Assembly: GCF_024498175.1 (NCBI RefSeq)
Contig: NZ_CP101823.1
Span: 2,108,001 to 2,172,000 of the forward strand
Length of the DNA: 64,000 bases
Direction: 5' to 3'
From: Haloplanus salinarum
GTDB lineage: Archaea; Halobacteriota; Halobacteria; Halobacteriales; Haloferacaceae
The notes below the pieces were generated by a model. It ran no database searches. It had not been told where the DNA came from and saw only the letters and a list, made by a program, of their open reading frames with translations. The translations under genes were made by a program, and so were the position numbers. This document shows positions 18,482 to 26,594 of this stretch, piece by piece (within the stretch, counting starts at the first letter, position 1; each line of letters starts with the position of its first letter).

Positions 18482-19306
18482 ATGGTGTCGGATCTGCTGA
18501 CCGTGCCGGTCGTCCTCGTCGCGCTCGGCGCGGCGAGCGTGTACACGGGGTGGAAGCGTCGCCGCGTCCACGCCCGGATGGCCGCCCTCGAACCGACGCC
18601 GATCGGGTCGCTCCCGGCCGACGGCCGCGTCGAAGTCGAGGGGACGGCGACCCCCGTCGACGACCCGATCACCGCGCCGGTCTCGGGGCGGGAGGCCGTC
18701 GTCGCCGCCTGGACGGTCGAGGAGTGGGACGAACGCGGCGACCGGGGGCGCTGGCGGGAGGTCGCTCGCGGCATCGAGTCGGCCCCGTTCCGCGTCGACG
18801 ACGACACCGGCTCGGTCGCGTGCGAACCGATCTCGAAGCGGGAGACGGCCGGCAAGTGGACGCAGACGACGGGCGTCACCGCCACCGAGGGCGTCCGGAT
18901 CGACGACGCCCTCGCCGAGTTCGCGTCGTTCGCGGTGGAGATGGAACTGCCGCCGGACGCCGATCCGCCGCCCGGCATCCGGCGCCTCCACGCGGATCAC
19001 GGCCTCTACGAGGACACCGGATCCGTGACGAACGTCGTCGACGTCGGCACGGAACACGGCCACCGACGATACACCGAGGGAACCGTCGACGTCGGCGAGT
19101 CGGTGTACGTCCTCGGACGGGTCGAGTCCGACGGGAACGGGCCGACCGTGACGACGCCGCGGGAGGGGCCCTTCGTCGTCTCGGACCGGGCCGAGGCGGC
19201 GCTGGAGGCGTCCATCGAGGGCACCGCACGGCGGCGACTCGTCGGGGGCGCCGTGGCGACAGTCCTCGGCCTCGCGGGCGCGGGGTACCTGCTCGCGCCG
19301 TTCTGA
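18482..19306 (+). CDS. GIDE-domain membrane protein
   Basis: The 274-residue protein has an N-terminal membrane helix (about 3-22), a soluble GIDE/MUL1-like domain (about 35-235: VEVEGTATPVDDPITAPVSG, VVAAWTVEEW, and a late YTEGTVDVGESVYVLGRV) and a C-terminal helix (about 254-273). In mitochondrial MUL1 the domain faces the intermembrane space; prokaryotic versions are uncharacterised. A TTTATG element about 25-30 bases upstream fits leaderless expression from the ATG at 18482. Confidence 0.75.
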   Translation: MVSDLLTVPVVLVALGAASVYTGWKRRRVHARMAALEPTPIGSLPADGRVEVEGTATPVDDPITAPVSGREAVVAAWTVEEWDERGDRGRWREVARGIESAPFRVDDDTGSVACEPISKRETAGKWTQTTGVTATEGVRIDDALAEFASFAVEMELPPDADPPPGIRRLHADHGLYEDTGSVTNVVDVGTEHGHRRYTEGTVDVGESVYVLGRVESDGNGPTVTTPREGPFVVSDRAEAALEASIEGTARRRLVGGAVATVLGLAGAGYLLAPF

Positions 19307-19366
19307 CGCTCGGCGGGCGGAGCGTCGGGAGCGACCCGCCACGGCGGCGGACGAACGGGCCCAACG

Positions 19367-19374
19367 TTGATTAG
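19367..19374 (+). promoter_or_regulatory. TATA-like box before the FAH micro-ORF
   Basis: TTGATTAG lies 23-30 bases before the GTG at 19397, not before the FAH ATG at 19456, implying transcription from the micro-ORF. Confidence 0.45.
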
Positions 19375-19396
19375 CGCCGGCCGCGCCACTCCGGGC

Positions 19397-19456
19397 GTGA
19401 CACCCACGACCGACGACCACGGCGTACCGACGGCCCGCCCGCGGGGGTGGGCGTGA
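19397..19456 (+). CDS. 19-residue leader micro-ORF coupled to the FAH gene
   Basis: GTG opens a 19-codon frame (VTPTTDDHGVPTARPRGWA) whose TGA overlaps the FAH ATG by one base (TGATG). The TATA-like element is correctly spaced for a leaderless message starting at this GTG. A second, similar leader precedes the dehydratase gene. No family is recognisable, and the role is probably in translation of the next gene. Confidence 0.45.
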   Translation: MTPTTDDHGVPTARPRGWA

Positions 19457-20274
19457 TGCGATACCTCGCCCGCACGGCGGACGGGCGGTCCCTGCTCGGC
19501 GACGACGCGGGGTTCGTCCCGCTCGCGGCGGCCTACCCCGACGCGTCGAGCGTCCGTGACGTGTTGCCCGCGGCGTCCGGCGGCCTCGTCGACCCCGACG
19601 AGGCGTCGGCCGGGCGGGTCGGCCGCGACGGGCTGACCCTCGGTCCGGCGCTCGCCGACCCCGGCAAGCTGTTCGGCATCGGCCTCAACTACGCCGACCA
19701 CGCCGCCGATCTCTCGGAGGAGCCGCCCGACGAGCCGGCCAGCTTCTTCAAGCCGGCGACGGCCGCGACGGGGCCAGGGGGGCCGATCCGGCTGCCGCCG
19801 GCGGACGTCTCCGACCGCGTCACGGCCGAGGCGGAACTCGCCGTCGTCGTCGGCCGGACCTGCCGGAACGTCGCCGTCGACGAGGCCGCGGCGGTCATCG
19901 CGGGCTACGTCCCCGTCGTCGACGTGACTGCGGAGGACGTCCTCCAGCGCAACCCGCGGTTCCTGACGCGGGCGAAGAGCTTCGACACCTTCCTCGTCCT
20001 CGGGCCGCACGTCGCAGTCCCGGAGCCGGGACGTGACCTCGCCGACGTCGAGGTGCGGACGGTCGTGAACGGCGAGGTGGCGGCCCGCAACGTCGTCGGG
20101 AACATGCACTTCTCGCCGCGCGAACTCGTCGCCTTCCACTCGGAGGTGATGACGTTGGAGCCCGGCGACGTGATCTCGACGGGGACGCCCGGCGCGGCGG
20201 TCGTCGAACCGGGCGATCACGTCCGGGCCGAAATCGACGGGGTCGGACGCGTCGAGGCGGACGTGGTGCGTTAA
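19456..20274 (+). CDS. fumarylacetoacetate hydrolase (FAH) family protein
   Basis: The 272-residue protein has the FAH core: FGIGLNYADHAADL, FFKPATA, metal-binding AEAELAVVVG, VVDVTAEDVL, RAKSFDTFLVLGP and STGTPGAAVVEPGD. FAH enzymes hydrolyse or decarboxylate oxo-acids. Members acting on 2,4-diketo-3-deoxy sugar acids occur beside an enolase-superfamily dehydratase and an SDR, as found just downstream, so a sugar-acid role is the best guess. Its stop overlaps the 3' end of the convergent LarA-like gene by 4 bases. Confidence 0.88.
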   Translation: MRYLARTADGRSLLGDDAGFVPLAAAYPDASSVRDVLPAASGGLVDPDEASAGRVGRDGLTLGPALADPGKLFGIGLNYADHAADLSEEPPDEPASFFKPATAATGPGGPIRLPPADVSDRVTAEAELAVVVGRTCRNVAVDEAAAVIAGYVPVVDVTAEDVLQRNPRFLTRAKSFDTFLVLGPHVAVPEPGRDLADVEVRTVVNGEVAARNVVGNMHFSPRELVAFHSEVMTLEPGDVISTGTPGAAVVEPGDHVRAEIDGVGRVEADVVR

Positions 20275-21569
20275 TCCCGGTCGACGGGTTCGAAGGACGG
20301 TTCCCCGTCGACGAAGGAGAGCGAGAGCCACGAGTCCACCTCGACGGCGTCGGGGGCCTCGCGGGCCAGCGCCTCGGAGACGCGGAACGCCGAGAGGTGG
20401 CCCGTATCGCGGATCCACGCCATCCGGACCGTCTCCGGATCGTAGGTGCCGATGGTCGAGAGCGCCGCGACGATTGCGCGTTGGTCGTCGGGGAGGACGA
20501 CCGGAACCGTCGCCTTGCGAAGCGAGTTGCTGGTGAGCGCGTTGGTGTACACCTGATCGAGGTCGAGGTCCTCGACGGCCGCCCGGGTGGTCAGGTCCGC
20601 GAGGCCGATGCCGTTGCCGTTGCCGTGGGTGGCCTCGGTGAGCCCCCGGACGACGATCCGGTCGATCGACGGCGACGCGGGGTCGTCGGCGTTCAACACG
20701 CGGTACCGCCCGATCACGTTGGTGTCCATCCCCGCCCCCGAGACGTCCTTGCCGATGCGGTCGACGACGAGGACGTCGAGGTCGTCGTACGGCAGCGTGG
20801 GCATGTACTCGTCGGCGGCGGCCTTCAGGGGTTCCTCGGCGTCGGGCAGGTCGGCGGCGGGGACGCCCTCCACGGCCGCGGTGCGGTCGTGGAAGTTCTC
20901 GACGACGGCGATCCCGCCCAGCAGCGGCGTCGATTCGCGGACCACCGCGTACGCCGCCTCGATGACGGGGACGTACCCCTCGTCGAGCGCGTGTTCGTGG
21001 GCGGCCTTCGCCCCGGCCCGCTTGCCGAGGCCGATGGTCGCCATCTTCGTCAGGCCGCTCTCGAACCGCCCCGTGAAGTTCGTGTGGGCCTTCACGCGAT
21101 TGACGACGACGACGCCGTCGGCCGCCAGTGCGGCCGTCGAGAAGGGAACGGGGGCGCCGACGGCGGACTCGCCGAGGGTCGTCGTCTCCATCCGGGCGTC
21201 GATCGGACAGCCGAGGGCGTCCTCGGTGAGGCCGATGCCGGCGAGCGCCTCGCGTTGGCCCTCGGCGGTCGCCCCGCCGTGGCTCCCCATCGCCGGCACG
21301 ACCACGGGGTCGAACCCCCGCGCCCGGAGTTCGTCGACGACGGTCCGGGCGATGGGGACGACGTCGTGGATGCCGCGACTCCCGAGGCCGACGGCGACCG
21401 TCGCGCCGGTCGGCAGGTCCTCGAGTGGAAGGGCGTCGAGTTCGGTGCGAGTCCGGCCACGCACGTCGTCGAGCGTCGGCGTCTCGGGGTCGTAGCGGAC
21501 CCGCGCGAACCGCGGGAGCGCCGGGTCCGAGAGCGCGGCGTCGACGACGTCGCCGTCGGGAAAGCGCAT
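20271..21569 (-). CDS. LarA-like protein (nickel-pincer racemase/epimerase family)
   Basis: The 432-residue protein resembles the LarA N-terminal fold (DUF2088): ATVAVGLGSRGIHDVVP, VVVPAMGSHGGATAEGQREAL and RVKAHTNFTGRFESGLTKM. LarA racemises lactate with a nickel-pincer cofactor; homologs racemise or epimerise other 2-hydroxy acids, including sugar acids. The usual DHTRP-type motif appears as GLGSRGI, so this is a divergent member. I see no larB, larC or larE here. The ATG at 21569 follows a TTTAC element on the minus strand. The gene faces the FAH gene and is divergent from the dehydratase. Confidence 0.65.
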   Translation of the reverse strand: MRFPDGDVVDAALSDPALPRFARVRYDPETPTLDDVRGRTRTELDALPLEDLPTGATVAVGLGSRGIHDVVPIARTVVDELRARGFDPVVVPAMGSHGGATAEGQREALAGIGLTEDALGCPIDARMETTTLGESAVGAPVPFSTAALAADGVVVVNRVKAHTNFTGRFESGLTKMATIGLGKRAGAKAAHEHALDEGYVPVIEAAYAVVRESTPLLGGIAVVENFHDRTAAVEGVPAADLPDAEEPLKAAADEYMPTLPYDDLDVLVVDRIGKDVSGAGMDTNVIGRYRVLNADDPASPSIDRIVVRGLTEATHGNGNGIGLADLTTRAAVEDLDLDQVYTNALTSNSLRKATVPVVLPDDQRAIVAALSTIGTYDPETVRMAWIRDTGHLSAFRVSEALAREAPDAVEVDSWLSLSFVDGEPSFEPVDRD

Positions 21570-21628
21570 GGAAACCCTCGGGGCGAGCGGTCCGTAAACC
21601 CCCCGGCGTGCGGTCGGTCCACATAGAC

Positions 21629-21634
21629 ATTTAG
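21629..21634 (+). promoter_or_regulatory. TATA-like box before the dehydratase micro-ORF
   Basis: ATTTAG lies 24-29 bases before the micro-ORF ATG at 21658, the leaderless spacing. Confidence 0.5.
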
Positions 21635-21657
21635 TACCGGCCGTCGAAACGCCGGCC

Positions 21658-21753
21658 ATGGCCGAGCGACGCGACAGGCGTGCCGACGTATCGACACAGT
21701 CGACCGACGTGGAGCGAACGGCGGACGGCCGCCGCGACGGGAGGCGGTCTTGA
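21658..21753 (+). CDS. 31-residue leader micro-ORF coupled to the dehydratase gene
   Basis: ATG begins MAERRDRRADV and the frame runs 31 codons to a TGA directly abutting the next ATG (TGAATG). The product is very basic and polar (Arg/Asp repeats, ending GRRDGRRS). The only good TATA-like element is placed for this ATG, so the dehydratase would be translated by coupling. No homology is recognised. Confidence 0.5.
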   Translation: MAERRDRRADVSTQSTDVERTADGRRDGRRS

Positions 21754-22983
21754 ATGCGCGATTACGGTGCGGGGCCGAGCCGGCGGGCCGACGCCCGCGA
21801 CGTCCGGATCACCGACGTCGAGACGGCCGTGATCGAGGGCAACTTCGACTGGAACCTGGTGCGGATCCACACCGACGCCGGCGTCACCGGCCTCGGCGAG
21901 TCCTACCGCGGCGGCCGGGTGACGGACATCATGGGGTACATGACCGACTTCCTCGTCGGCGAGAACCCCCTCGACGTCGAGCGACTCTTCCGGCGGCTGG
22001 TCCAGGAGACGTCGGGCCACGGCGGGACGACCGGGAAGGTGGTGACGGCGGCCTCGGGGGTCGAAATCGCCCTCTGGGACCTCGCGGGCAAGCTCCTCGA
22101 CGTCCCCACCTACCAGTTGCTCGGCGGGAAGTACCGCGACGAAGTGCGGCTCTACTGTGACTGCCACGCGGGGGAGGCCTACGCCGTCGACACGGGGTAC
22201 ACCGACTACGGCGACGAGGCGGCCTACGAACCCGCGGCGTACGCGGAGACGGCGACCCAGGCGGTCGAGTTGGGCTTCGACGCGATCAAGTTCGACCTCG
22301 ACACGCCCGCCGACAACGATCCCGATCCGTTCAACGGGCGGCTGTCGGCGGCGGACGTGGCCGAAAAGGAGGCCATCGTCGAGGCAGTCGTCGAGGCCGT
22401 CGGCGACGACGCGGAAGTCGCCTTCGACTGTCACTGGGACTACTCCCTCGACACCGCGAAGCGCCTGGCCCGGGCGCTGGAGCCGTACGAGCTGCTGTGG
22501 CTGGAGGACGTCGTACCGCCCGAGAACGTCGACGCCCAGCGCGAGGTGGCCCGGTCGACGTCGACGCCGCTGGCGACCGGCGAGAACCGCTTTCGCGTCC
22601 ACGAGTTCTCCGACCTGCTCTACGACTTCGCCGTCGACGTGGTGACGCCCGACCCGACGACCTGTGGCGGCCTCGCGGAGTCCCGGGCCATCGCCAACCG
22701 GGCCGAGGAGAACTACATCACCTTCTCGCCGCACAACGTCTGTAGCCCGGTGGGGACGATGGCCTGCGTTCACCTGGGAGCCTCCGTCCCCAACTTCGAC
22801 TATCTCGAGTACCACGCGCTGGAGGTGGACTGGTGGGACGACCTGCTCGTCCGGTCGGATCCCCTCATTCGGGACGGACGGATCGCCGTCCCCGAGAGGC
22901 CGGGACTGGGCGTCGAACTCGACGAGGACGTGGCCGCCGACCACGCCAAGGGCGAGGGCCTCTGGACGTCCCGGACCGATTGA
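21754..22983 (+). CDS. enolase-superfamily sugar-acid dehydratase (mandelate racemase/GlucD type)
   Basis: The 409-residue protein has an N-terminal capping domain (VETAVIEGNFDWNLVRIHTD, GESYRGG) and a barrel domain. Visible catalytic elements are KFDLD (base on strand 2), metal ligands in FDCHWDYS (Asp), LWLEDVVPPEN (Glu) and TGENRF (Glu), and the C-terminal FSPHN (His). Haloarchaeal gluconate and pentonate dehydratases belong here. Neighbouring FAH and SDR genes suggest a hexonate or 6-deoxy-hexonate substrate. The exact substrate cannot be read from sequence. Confidence 0.85.
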   Translation: MRDYGAGPSRRADARDVRITDVETAVIEGNFDWNLVRIHTDAGVTGLGESYRGGRVTDIMGYMTDFLVGENPLDVERLFRRLVQETSGHGGTTGKVVTAASGVEIALWDLAGKLLDVPTYQLLGGKYRDEVRLYCDCHAGEAYAVDTGYTDYGDEAAYEPAAYAETATQAVELGFDAIKFDLDTPADNDPDPFNGRLSAADVAEKEAIVEAVVEAVGDDAEVAFDCHWDYSLDTAKRLARALEPYELLWLEDVVPPENVDAQREVARSTSTPLATGENRFRVHEFSDLLYDFAVDVVTPDPTTCGGLAESRAIANRAEENYITFSPHNVCSPVGTMACVHLGASVPNFDYLEYHALEVDWWDDLLVRSDPLIRDGRIAVPERPGLGVELDEDVAADHAKGEGLWTSRTD

Positions 22984-23041
22984 CGGGCGTCCGGGCCGGG
23001 GCGCGGACACCCGTCCGCGCGGCTTACCGCCTCCGACCGGA

Positions 23042-23047
23042 TTTATA
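23042..23047 (+). promoter_or_regulatory. TATA box of the SDR gene
   Basis: TTTATA lies 25-30 bases before the ATG at 23072, so the SDR can be transcribed separately from the dehydratase. Confidence 0.65.
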
Positions 23048-23071
23048 CGTTCCCGGACGGAGGGGACGGAC

Positions 23072-23863
23072 ATGGACCTCGAACTCGACGGCACGAGCGC
23101 ACTGGTCACCGCATCGAGCAGCGGCCTCGGCAAGGCGTCCGCACGGGCGCTGGCCCGGGAGGGGGCGAACGTCGTCGTCAACGGCCGGGACGAGGACCGA
23201 CTGGCCGCGACCGTCGACGAACTGCAGGACGTCGGCGACAGCGAGGTGATCGGCGTCCAGGGCGACCTGACCGAGCGGGCGGATATCGAGCGCCTGGTCG
23301 AGCGAACCGTCGAGGCGTTCGGGGGCATCGACTCGCTGGTCACCTCCGCGGGCGGGCCGCCCTCCGGCCCCTTCCTGGAGACGACGGATCAGGATTGGTA
23401 CGAGGCCTACGACCTGCTCGTGATGAGCGTCGTCCGGACCGTCCGCGAGGCCGCCCCGTACCTCGGGGAGTCCGAACAGGGGACGATCACCTGCATCACC
23501 TCGCGGTCGGTGAAGGAGGCCATCGACTCGCTGGTGCTCTCGAACTCGGTGCGGATGTCCGTCGTGGGGCTGGAGAAGACCCTCTCGCAGGAACTCGCGC
23601 CGGACGTCCGGGCGAACGCGGTGTTGCCAGGTCCCCACGAGACCAGCCGCATCGAGGAGTTGATCGAACAGGCCATCGAGCGCGGTGACTACGACAGCTA
23701 CGAGGAGGGGCTGGCCGACTGGGCCGAGGGCAACCCCCTCGAACGCATCGGCGACCCCATCGAACTCGGCGACACCGTCGCCTTCCTCTCCTCGCCCCGC
23801 GCGGGCTACATCAACGGCGTCGCCCTGCCCATCGAGGGCGGCGAGAGCGGGTCGAACCTGTAG
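23072..23863 (+). CDS. short-chain dehydrogenase/reductase family protein, non-canonical active site
   Basis: The 263-residue protein has the SDR nucleotide-binding motif TASSSGLG (13-20), an NNAG equivalent TSAGG (91-95), Ser144 in CITSRS, and a normal C-terminal substrate region. At the expected Tyr-x-x-x-Lys site it reads S157-N-S-V-R161, so both catalytic Tyr and Lys are replaced. A subgroup of SDRs with LSN-type motifs exists. In context it could oxidise a 2-keto-3-deoxy sugar acid before FAH cleavage, but activity is uncertain. Confidence 0.85.
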   Translation: MDLELDGTSALVTASSSGLGKASARALAREGANVVVNGRDEDRLAATVDELQDVGDSEVIGVQGDLTERADIERLVERTVEAFGGIDSLVTSAGGPPSGPFLETTDQDWYEAYDLLVMSVVRTVREAAPYLGESEQGTITCITSRSVKEAIDSLVLSNSVRMSVVGLEKTLSQELAPDVRANAVLPGPHETSRIEELIEQAIERGDYDSYEEGLADWAEGNPLERIGDPIELGDTVAFLSSPRAGYINGVALPIEGGESGSNL

Positions 23864-23939
23864 CGTCGGCGTCCCGACGAGAACGGGAAATTTTTCCGGG
23901 CACGAACGGAGACCGTAGGATAATGGACTGGAGTGCGTG

Positions 23940-25475
23940 ATGTCGATTCGAGTGGACTGGCGACAGAGCGTCGCGCTCACCGGGACCGTCATCAAGTATC
24001 TCTCCGTCGCGATGCTCGTGCCGCTGGCACTCAGCCTCGTCTACGGGGAGGACACCGTCGCCTTCCTGCTGTCCATCGGCATCTCGGTCGCCGTGGGCCT
24101 CGCGCTGGAGCGGTTCGCCGACGACCCGCAACTCGACGCCCGGGAGGCGTTCCTCCTCGTCGCCCTGGCGTGGGGCGCCGTCGCGATCATCGGCGCGATC
24201 CCGTACGTCGTCGCGGGCTACGGCACCGAATCCGCGCTCCGACACCCGATCAACGCGCTGTTCGAGTCGATGTCCGGTTTCACCACGACCGGGGCGACCG
24301 TCACCGAGGAGATATCCTTCGACCAACACTCCCGAGCGCTGCTGATGTGGCGCCAGCTCACCCAGTGGCTCGGGGGGATGGGCATCATCGTGTTGATGGT
24401 CGCCATCCTCCCCGAGGCGGCGGTCAACGGCGCGCAACTGATCGATTCGGAGGCCCCGGGACCGGAACTCCAGAAGTTGACGCCGAAGATCGCCGAGACC
24501 GCCCGGCTCCTCTGGCTGTTCTATCTGGCCTTCACCGTTCTGTACGTCCTCATCCTGCTCGGCCTCCACTACGCGGGGCTGGCGCCGAACATGGACGCCT
24601 ACAACGCCGTCGCACACGGGTTCACGACGCTGCCGACGGGCGGGTTCTCCCCGCAGGCCGACAGCATCGCCGCGTTCTCGCCGGCCGTCCAGTGGGCCGT
24701 CATCCCCTTCATGCTAATCGCGGGGATGAACTTCGCGCTGTTTTACCTGCTCGTCCAGGACGACTACGCCGAGTTCCTCCGCGACCGCGAGCTACAGGCC
24801 TATCTGGGGGCGAACGCCGGCCTGATCGTCGTCCTGTGGGGCCTGCTTTTCACGGGGTCGGCGCCAACCTTGGAACTCGGGGGCGTCACGCAGGGGGCCG
24901 TCGAGAACTCGCTCCGGCAGGCGACGTTCCAAATCGCCTCGCTCCTGAACTCGACGGGGTACGCGACGAGCGACTTCGCACAGTGGGGGACGACCGCACA
25001 GGGACTCCTCCTGTTCGCGATGTTCGTCGGCGGGTCGGCCGGCTCCACCGGCGGCGGCGTCAAGGTCGTCCGCTGGCTGGTGGTCATCAAGGGGATCCGC
25101 CGACAGCTGTTCACGACGGCCCACCCCGACGCGGTCAAACCGGTTCGGCTCGGCGGCCACGTCATCGACGAGGAGGTGATCCGGGCCATCTACGGGTTCA
25201 CGCTGCTGTATCTCCTCACCTTCGGCGTGGCGACGATCCTCATCCTGCTCGACGCGGGGCGTGTCGGCCTAGAGATCACGACGCTCGAAGCGATCAGCGC
25301 GAGCCTGGCGACCATCGGCAACATCGGCCCGGGATTCGGCTTCCTCGGCCCGTTCGGGAGCTACGTCGACTTCCCCTCGACCAGCAAACTGCTGATGGTC
25401 TTCCTGATGTGGATCGGCCGGCTGGAGATCATCCCGGTGTTCGTGATGTTCACCGGCGCGTTCTGGACGGAGTGA
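23940..25475 (+). CDS. trkH: TrkH-type potassium uptake protein, membrane subunit
   Basis: The 511-residue protein has multiple membrane spans with four pore-loop repeats: FESMSGFTTTGATV, HGFTTLPTGGFS, LLNSTGYATSDF and the late SASLATIGNIGPGFG, and a GGSAGSTGGGVKVVRW turn. It imports potassium, the main compatible ion in salt-in haloarchaea. A preceding in-frame GTG (23937) directly abuts the ATG chosen. No intact trkA is adjacent, but a decayed trkA/trkH copy lies 0.4 kb downstream. Confidence 0.92.
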   Translation: MSIRVDWRQSVALTGTVIKYLSVAMLVPLALSLVYGEDTVAFLLSIGISVAVGLALERFADDPQLDAREAFLLVALAWGAVAIIGAIPYVVAGYGTESALRHPINALFESMSGFTTTGATVTEEISFDQHSRALLMWRQLTQWLGGMGIIVLMVAILPEAAVNGAQLIDSEAPGPELQKLTPKIAETARLLWLFYLAFTVLYVLILLGLHYAGLAPNMDAYNAVAHGFTTLPTGGFSPQADSIAAFSPAVQWAVIPFMLIAGMNFALFYLLVQDDYAEFLRDRELQAYLGANAGLIVVLWGLLFTGSAPTLELGGVTQGAVENSLRQATFQIASLLNSTGYATSDFAQWGTTAQGLLLFAMFVGGSAGSTGGGVKVVRWLVVIKGIRRQLFTTAHPDAVKPVRLGGHVIDEEVIRAIYGFTLLYLLTFGVATILILLDAGRVGLEITTLEAISASLATIGNIGPGFGFLGPFGSYVDFPSTSKLLMVFLMWIGRLEIIPVFVMFTGAFWTE

Positions 25476-25541
25476 GGCGGTACCGAGCGGGGCGACCCGT
25501 CGCGGCCGTGACGTTATGTGAATCCGTGGCGGAGTCCCGCA

Positions 25542-25867
25542 ATGACCGACGCTTCGAACCCACCGACCCCGCCGGCGGGGCTCCCCGACTCGCTCGCGGC
25601 GGAACTCGCGGAGTTCACACCCGCGGAACTCCGAAACACGATCATCCACGCCCGGAAACGCCACCAGTTTCACGAGGAGCGGGAGTCGCCGGTCGAGCCG
25701 GGGCCGGGTGACGACATCCTTCGGGCGACCGACAAGGGGGCTACACCGAAGTCGTGAAGCGGTTCTACTGTGGCGAGGGCTGCGACGACTGTCCGCACGG
25801 TCCGTACCTCTATCACGTGCGTGAGGAGGATCACCCCGAGGGCGAAGTGCGTCCCGAGGAGGACTGA
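25542..25867 (+). pseudogene. small CxxC haloarchaeal protein, frameshifted at a G-run
   Basis: The first frame (25542-25757) gives LPDSLAAELAEFTPAELRNTI and HEERESPVEPGPGDDIL, then runs out of frame after a run of five G (25736-25740). The next frame continues in style: GYTEVVKRFYCGEGCDDCPHGP to a TGA at 25867. One extra G would restore a protein of about 109 residues with a CGEGCDDC metal- or redox-type motif. Either a recent mutation or a sequencing error in the homopolymer explains it. Confidence 0.75.
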
Positions 25868-25890
25868 CGGGGCCGGCGATCCCCCGTCCG

Positions 25891-26534
25891 TCACGGATCC
25901 AGGCCGTACAGCCCGGCACGGACGAACACGAGGACGGGGATGATCTCCAGGCGGCCGATCCACACGTTGAGGACGAACATCGCCTCGGCGACCGGGGACA
26001 TCGTCGGGCCGGTGCTGCCGGAGGAGAGGCCGACGTTGCCCTGGGCGCTGGCGACTTCGAACAGCGCGTCGGCGTAGCCGAACTCGGGGCCGACGACGTT
26101 GACGAGGACGAGACTCCCCACGAGGGCGATGAGCCACAGGAGGGAGACGATGGCAGCCTCGCCGAACTCCCGTTCCATGGCAGCCCGGTCGAGCGTTCGG
26201 CCGCCGAGGCGGGCGGTCACGACGGCGTTTCTCGGGAGGAACACCCGCGAGAACTACCTGACGGTGCCGTGGTCGATGGTGTAGCCACGGCGATTTTGAT
26301 GCCCCCGACGGTCGATCCGGCGGCGCTCCCGAGCACCATCACGCCGACGACCAGCACCTGCAACGTCTCCTTGGTCGTCGCGTCGTCGTTGATCACCAGA
26401 CAGTCGTACTGCCTCGCCGCCCGATCGGCCCGGCCCTCGTCGCGTTCGATGGCGGCCACCTCGTTGACGCCGGTGGTTGCGATTTCAAGTAGGAATATGC
26501 CGATGTCGCCCGCGCCGACGATCACGAGATACAT
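25891..26534 (-). pseudogene. trkA/trkH deletion remnant
   Basis: On the minus strand, MYLVIVGAGDIGIFLLEIATT to ATTKETLQ (from 26534) is the start of a TrkA NAD-binding domain. It continues without a break into GVMVLGSAAGSTVGGIKI, a TrkH pore turn. After a frameshift near 26245 the frame resumes as FLPRNAVVTARLGGRTLD, SAQGNVGLSSGSTG and FVLNVWIGRLEIIPVLVF, the TrkH C-terminus, ending at 25891. An internal deletion therefore joined trkA to the 3' third of an adjacent trkH, followed by frameshift decay. Confidence 0.8.
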
Positions 26535-26594
26535 CGCTCGCGTGTTCCGAGTCGACGGTTGAAATACTGCCACTCTTCGCCCTTGGAGCACTTG

